Positions 60,731-64,000 of a stretch of DNA of 64,000 nucleotides are shown here, in pieces. Position numbers and translations under genes: made by a program. The notes below the pieces were generated by a model that was not told the origin of the DNA, ran no database searches, and worked only from the letters and a program-made list of their open reading frames with translations. The stretch comes from UA16 sp905478895 (GTDB lineage Bacteria; Bacteroidota; Bacteroidia; Flavobacteriales_D; Sanyastnellaceae). The DNA lies in the NCBI GenBank assembly GCA_943788495.1, contig CALSQO010000001.1, forward strand, positions 186,001-250,000. Reading direction: 5' to 3'. Positions within the stretch are counted from its first letter, which is position 1, and each line of letters begins with the position of its first letter.

Positions 60731-61789
60731 TCAGGTCAGTGCGCTGAAACGCGTCAATTCGCCTCGAATGTTCCGAAGCATGAAGGAGCGGGCCTCTTCG
60801 CCGGCATAACCGCGCCCCAGACAAACCATCAGTTTGGTCAAGGCAGCCTCGGTGGTCATGTCGCCTCCAGGGACCACCCCACAATCGCGCAACAAGTGTG
60901 CTGTGGCATAGCGCTCTGGATGCACCGCGCCGTGATCGCATTGGGTGACATTTACAATGGTCACGCCTCGGTTGTGCGCTTCGCTCAAAATGGATTTCAA
61001 AGCGGGATTTGACGGTGCGTTTCCGGAACCAAATGTGGAGAGCACCAAACCGCGCAAATCAGGCCAATTGGTCATTCGTTCAATGACCTCCAAAGGTTGT
61101 CCAGGAAACAATGGAAGCCATGCGATTCGGTTGTCCATCGCTTCATTCACGTCGAATGCCGCAGTCGCATCGCGGTACATCAATCCCTCGTTGTAAATGA
61201 TATCAACACCGGCTTCTGCCAAGGAAGGAAGGTTGGGACTAATGATCGCCTGCATGGATTCAGCGCTCGCTTTGTGCGTTCGGTTTCCCCGAAAGAGCGA
61301 AGACCCGAAGTAAACGGCAACCTCCTGCACGATGGGCTCATTGAAACGCACGGTAGTTGCGATGTCTACCGCGGCTAAGAGGTTTTCTCTGCCATCGGTT
61401 CGCGGCAAACCAATGGGCAGTTGACTTCCCGTAATGATGACGGGCTTATGGAGTCCTTCCAGCATGAAGCTCAAGGCAGAGGCCGTGTAAGCGAGCGTAT
61501 CCGTACCATGCAAAATCACAAAGCCATCGAAGTCGTCGTAATGGTGCTTGATCGCCTTCGCCAACTCGAGCCACTCTTTTGTACCTACGTTGGATGAGTC
61601 CAATGGCGGTTCAAAGGAAATAATTTCCACTTCTCGATTGGGTTGTTCCAATTCGGGAACATGGCGGTGAATTTCATCGAAATCAAGCGGAACAAGTCCA
61701 CCGGAAGCATCTTGAACGCTCCCAATCGTGCCGCCGGTATAGACGACCAAAACACGGCTTTTTTTGGATTCAGAAAGGGTCATTTCCAT
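60731..61789 (-). CDS. ansA: Type I L-asparaginase
   Basis: This cytoplasmic enzyme hydrolyses asparagine to aspartate and ammonia. The 352-residue protein has both catalytic threonine motifs: 'VVYTGGTIGSVQDASG' near the N-terminus and 'DGFVILHGTDTLAYTASAL'. 'PVIITGSQLPIGLPRTDGR' and 'LRGLVLSTFGSGNAPSNP' support type I (AnsA) rather than the periplasmic type II, and no signal peptide is present. The ATG at 61789 lies inside the 3' end of tatD (20-bp overlap); an ATG at 61783 is an alternative. The pair is probably co-transcribed. Confidence 0.93.
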   Translation of the reverse strand: MEMTLSESKKSRVLVVYTGGTIGSVQDASGGLVPLDFDEIHRHVPELEQPNREVEIISFEPPLDSSNVGTKEWLELAKAIKHHYDDFDGFVILHGTDTLAYTASALSFMLEGLHKPVIITGSQLPIGLPRTDGRENLLAAVDIATTVRFNEPIVQEVAVYFGSSLFRGNRTHKASAESMQAIISPNLPSLAEAGVDIIYNEGLMYRDATAAFDVNEAMDNRIAWLPLFPGQPLEVIERMTNWPDLRGLVLSTFGSGNAPSNPALKSILSEAHNRGVTIVNVTQCDHGAVHPERYATAHLLRDCGVVPGGDMTTEAALTKLMVCLGRGYAGEEARSFMLRNIRGELTRFSALT

Positions 61790-62567
61790 TCAACTTGAAT
61801 AGCGCACGGGCATTTTCTGTTGTGATGTCGGCAATTTGAGTCAACGGCATTTCCCAGAGATCAGCTACGCGCTGTGCAACGACACGTGTGAAGGAGGATT
61901 CATTGCGTTTGCCTCTGTGGGGTACGGGAGCGAGGTAAGGACTGTCCGTTTCCAAAATGACTCTGTCATGGGCAACGTGGGGAAGGACCGCGTCGAGTCC
62001 GCCGTTTTTGTAAGTGGACACGCCACCAATGCCCAGGTAGAAACCCCCATAGTCAAGGATTCGTTCTGCTTGGCTGAGGTTGCCGGTAAAGCAATGCACC
62101 ACACCGGTGAGGGATTCGTCATTCAACGCATCCAAGGCTTCAAATAGAGCGTCAAATGCCTCCCGAACATGGATCACAATGGGGAGATTGAGCGATTTGG
62201 CCCATTGTACTTGCTGCCGGAACGCTTCGTGCTGAATCTCCAACGTGGTTTTGTCCCAATGCAAGTCGAAACCAATTTCACCAATGGCTACGTAGTGGCG
62301 TCCGGAGGAGTGAAGCGTTTCGTCAATGGTCTGCAATTCTTTTTGCCAAGCACCGGGCTTGACGTGGCAAGGGTGCAATCCCATCATACCGAAACAGCGC
62401 TCCGGCCATTCATCCATCATGGCGTGAACCCGTTCGATGGATTCACTATCGATGTTGGGCAGTAGAAGGGTTTTTACGTCCGCTTCCATGCAGCGTTCCA
62501 TCGCCGCAGCGCGCTCTCCGTCAAAGGCGGGTTGGTACAAATGGGTGTGGGTGTCGATGAGGTGCAC
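61770..62567 (-). CDS. tatD: TatD family metal-dependent hydrolase
   Basis: TatD proteins are amidohydrolase-fold DNases or related hydrolases that use two divalent metals. The 265-residue protein starts at a GTG (62567) with the metal-binding 'LIDTHTHLYQPAFDGER'. Further ligands lie in 'VAIGEIGFDLHWDKT', 'LPIVIHVREAFDALFEAL', 'LTGVVHCFTGNLSQAERIL' and 'VILETDSPYLAPVPHRG'. All family blocks are intact. A TAACTTCG box (one mismatch to TAnnTTTG) ends 4 bp before the GTG, in line with other leaderless starts here. It overlaps the asparaginase gene by 20 bp. Confidence 0.94.
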   Translation of the reverse strand: MHLIDTHTHLYQPAFDGERAAAMERCMEADVKTLLLPNIDSESIERVHAMMDEWPERCFGMMGLHPCHVKPGAWQKELQTIDETLHSSGRHYVAIGEIGFDLHWDKTTLEIQHEAFRQQVQWAKSLNLPIVIHVREAFDALFEALDALNDESLTGVVHCFTGNLSQAERILDYGGFYLGIGGVSTYKNGGLDAVLPHVAHDRVILETDSPYLAPVPHRGKRNESSFTRVVAQRVADLWEMPLTQIADITTENARALFKLNGNDPF

Positions 62568-62624
62568 GGCGCGAAGTTAGTGAGGAAGCAGGGTTAGTCG
62601 TGCGGCGTGCACTGCGGCCTATGA

Positions 62625-63410
62625 TCAAAATTCAATTTGACCTGTTGCAAAGGTGATGGCATGCCCAAAGACCAGCACACGGTTGGCCAAAACTTCGCAT
62701 TGCAGTTCCCCACCACGGGTGGAAATCTGACGAGCGTTCAAGTTTTTTTTACCCAAGCGTTCGCTCCAAAAAGGAGCCAATGAACAATGCGCTGATCCCG
62801 TCACAGGATCCTCCAAAATAGTAGCCTGAGGTGTAAAGAACCGAGAGACAAAATCGCAATTTGTTCCGGGAGCAGTCGCCGCAACTCCACCGGGGCCTAG
62901 GTTGATGCGGTCAAATAAAGGGCGGTCGATGACTAACTGGGCCACATCAGACTCATGGGGATAAACCAAGACAAAGTCCCGGGCTTTGAGGATTTCAAGG
63001 GGTTGAGCACTGAGCGATTCGGATATGGACTTTGGTAAATCTGCCGCTGTTGGAGCGCGATTGGGCAAGTCCATTCGGTAGCGGTCTTTGGACCGTTGGA
63101 CTTCGAGTTTGCCACTGATGGTTTCAAATGAAACAGCCATTCGCTGGGGTTCAAGGTGATTGAGAACCACGTGGCCCGCTGCTAAAGTTGCATGACCGCA
63201 CAGGTCGATTTCAATGTCTGGCGTGAACCAACGCAAACGATAATGACCCTGATCTGCAACCAAAAAGGCGGTTTCAGCGACGGCATTTTCCTGGGCAATG
63301 TGTTGGAGTGTAGCATCATCGTTCCAACGTTCGAGGACGACTACACATGCGGAATTCCCTGAAAACACTTGCTTGGTGAAGGCATCGACTTGAAAAAAAA
63401 GAGCGTTCAT
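62625..63410 (-). CDS. PhzF family isomerase
   Basis: PhzF-like proteins have a diaminopimelate-epimerase fold and catalyse isomerisations; most members have no assigned substrate. The 261-residue protein begins 'FFQVDAFTKQVFSGNSACVV' and carries the catalytic glutamate in 'ENAVAETAFLV'. 'LRWFTPDIEIDLCGHATLA' and, in the second half, 'EDPVTGSAHCSLAPFWSER' are the family's strongest motifs. It is a single gene with no phenazine genes nearby, so a phenazine role is not implied. It is divergent from the ExbB-type gene at 63585. Confidence 0.93.
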   Translation of the reverse strand: MNALFFQVDAFTKQVFSGNSACVVVLERWNDDATLQHIAQENAVAETAFLVADQGHYRLRWFTPDIEIDLCGHATLAAGHVVLNHLEPQRMAVSFETISGKLEVQRSKDRYRMDLPNRAPTAADLPKSISESLSAQPLEILKARDFVLVYPHESDVAQLVIDRPLFDRINLGPGGVAATAPGTNCDFVSRFFTPQATILEDPVTGSAHCSLAPFWSERLGKKNLNARQISTRGGELQCEVLANRVLVFGHAITFATGQIEF

Positions 63411-63486
63411 GAAGGTTCAATTTGCTTTGGTCATGGTGCGGGAATTGCGTGCATACGGAGCATGCTGAAATCTAACGGAAATTCTC

Positions 63487-63518
63487 TTTGCTCGTTGGTG
63501 TACCGCGAATTACATTTG
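63487..63518 (+). promoter_or_regulatory. Full promoter of the second ExbB-type gene (TTTG - 20 bp - TACATTTG)
   Basis: A TTTG -33 box (63487-63490) and an exact TAnnTTTG -7 box (63511-63518) are spaced by 20 bp, the best complete Bacteroidota-type promoter in the window. The start codon is 66 bp downstream, so this transcript has a leader. Confidence 0.7.
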
Positions 63519-63584
63519 CACACTTGCGAAAGTGACGAACGATCGCAAAGCAACACGATTGAAATAACACGAATTAAGATTCAC

Positions 63585-64000
63585 ATGAAGAAGTTGTTTG
63601 CCCTCTTTGCAATTGCAGGGTTGATTTTCATCAATTTTCCGAACGCAACATTCGCACAAGATGCTGCGATGGAAATGACCGATACCACTGCCGTTGAGGC
63701 TGCTGGTGATAGCACCGCAATGGCTGCTGATTCCATGGCAGTTGACTCCATGGCTGCAGATTCCATGGCTGCGATTGCACCTGCTGTCGCGGATGAAGCC
63801 CCAGCCGAAGAAACCCGCGAAGTATTGAGCTTTCACCAAACGGTGAAGCGTTACTTCATCGAGGGCGGTGCCACTTTTATGGCATTCGTATTGATTTGTT
63901 TGATCTTGGGACTGGCCTTGAGCATTGAGCGAATCATTTACCTGAACATGGCAACAACCAACACGGGTAAGCTCGTGGAGGGAATTGAAGGTGCATTGGA
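63585..64000 (+). CDS. MotA/TolQ/ExbB proton channel family protein, 3' partial
   Basis: Only the first ~138 residues are in the window; the frame runs off the right edge. The ATG at 63585 is followed by a signal-peptide-like segment ('KLFALFAIAGLIFINFP'), then a low-complexity periplasmic stretch with repeated 'DSMA' units (63701-63775 region) and an Ala/Glu/Pro-rich part. A hydrophobic segment follows ('GGATFMAFVLICLILGLALS'), and then 'IERIIYLNMATTNTGKLVEG', which matches the first membrane helix and cytoplasmic start of Bacteroidota ExbB proteins. The 'G.a.FM..vl..lilGLAl.IERI' block is distinctive. It is a second ExbB homologue besides 18313-19029. The Ala/Ser/Asp-rich insertion is variable in this family. 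Confidence 0.87.
   Translation, partial: MKKLFALFAIAGLIFINFPNATFAQDAAMEMTDTTAVEAAGDSTAMAADSMAVDSMAADSMAAIAPAVADEAPAEETREVLSFHQTVKRYFIEGGATFMAFVLICLILGLALSIERIIYLNMATTNTGKLVEGIEGAL

Overview
The window is a chromosomal segment of a member of the Bacteroidota, most likely a marine or aquatic member of the Flavobacteriales. Evidence for this: type IX secretion (T9SS) components PorU and PorV open the window; four secreted proteins carry T9SS sorting or gliding-type C-terminal domains; LpxC and FabZ are fused in one gene; pdhA is followed directly by pdhC; and -7 promoter elements of the form TAnnTTTG lie in front of genes on both strands. An NhaD-type Na+/H+ antiporter fits a saline habitat. I see no insertion sequence, integrase, phage gene, CRISPR array or rRNA. 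The genes are dense and mostly core metabolism or cell envelope.

Layout. 1-4954: porU (5' end outside the window), porV, ispF. 4984-6424 (minus): a DUF4956 membrane protein and a VTC-type polyphosphate polymerase. 6631-9026: pyruvate dehydrogenase E1 alpha and E2, closed by a strong terminator. 9159-13068: recG and a membrane-anchored protein of unknown function. 13074-16736: acyl-CoA dehydrogenase (minus), anmK and a Glu/Leu-type amino-acid dehydrogenase. 16812-21452: nhaD, then a tightly coupled exbB-exbD-tonB-like-folC run. 21449-24703 (minus): gpmI, an orphan histidine kinase and a methyltransferase. Then tRNA-Val and a secreted protein pair (24903-27868, minus) ending in a T9SS type B domain. 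27980-35214: ABC ATPase, asnS, rpoN, a PAP2-like protein, galE (minus), a small Hpt-like protein and a DUF4301 protein. 35290-41264 (minus): a small T9SS protein, an ABC ATPase, the lipid A genes lpxA, lpxC/fabZ and lpxD, and aroB; then tRNA-Phe.

41688-58866 is one giant gene of about 17.2 kb, roughly 5,725 residues after correcting a single-base insertion at 56700/56701. It encodes a secreted, cysteine- and aspartate-rich, T9SS-sorted surface protein. Two unrelated repeat families are amplified inside it: a 150-bp (50-residue) unit in a 24-unit tandem run, and a 261-bp (87-residue) Ig/HYR-like unit present 18 times in two blocks. The 150-bp units differ from one another almost only at synonymous positions. 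This gene is the most unusual object in the window.

59013-64000: an acyl-CoA thioesterase, then (minus) a GT9 glycosyltransferase, tRNA-Ser, asparaginase, TatD and a PhzF-like protein, and finally the start of a second ExbB/TolQ-type gene that runs off the right edge. The porU/porV machinery would export and attach the giant protein and the other T9SS substrates; the lpx genes make the outer membrane in which that machinery sits; and the ExbB/ExbD/TonB set energises transport across it. A recurring regulatory theme is a TAnnTTTG box only 4-5 bp before the start codon, which suggests several leaderless transcripts.
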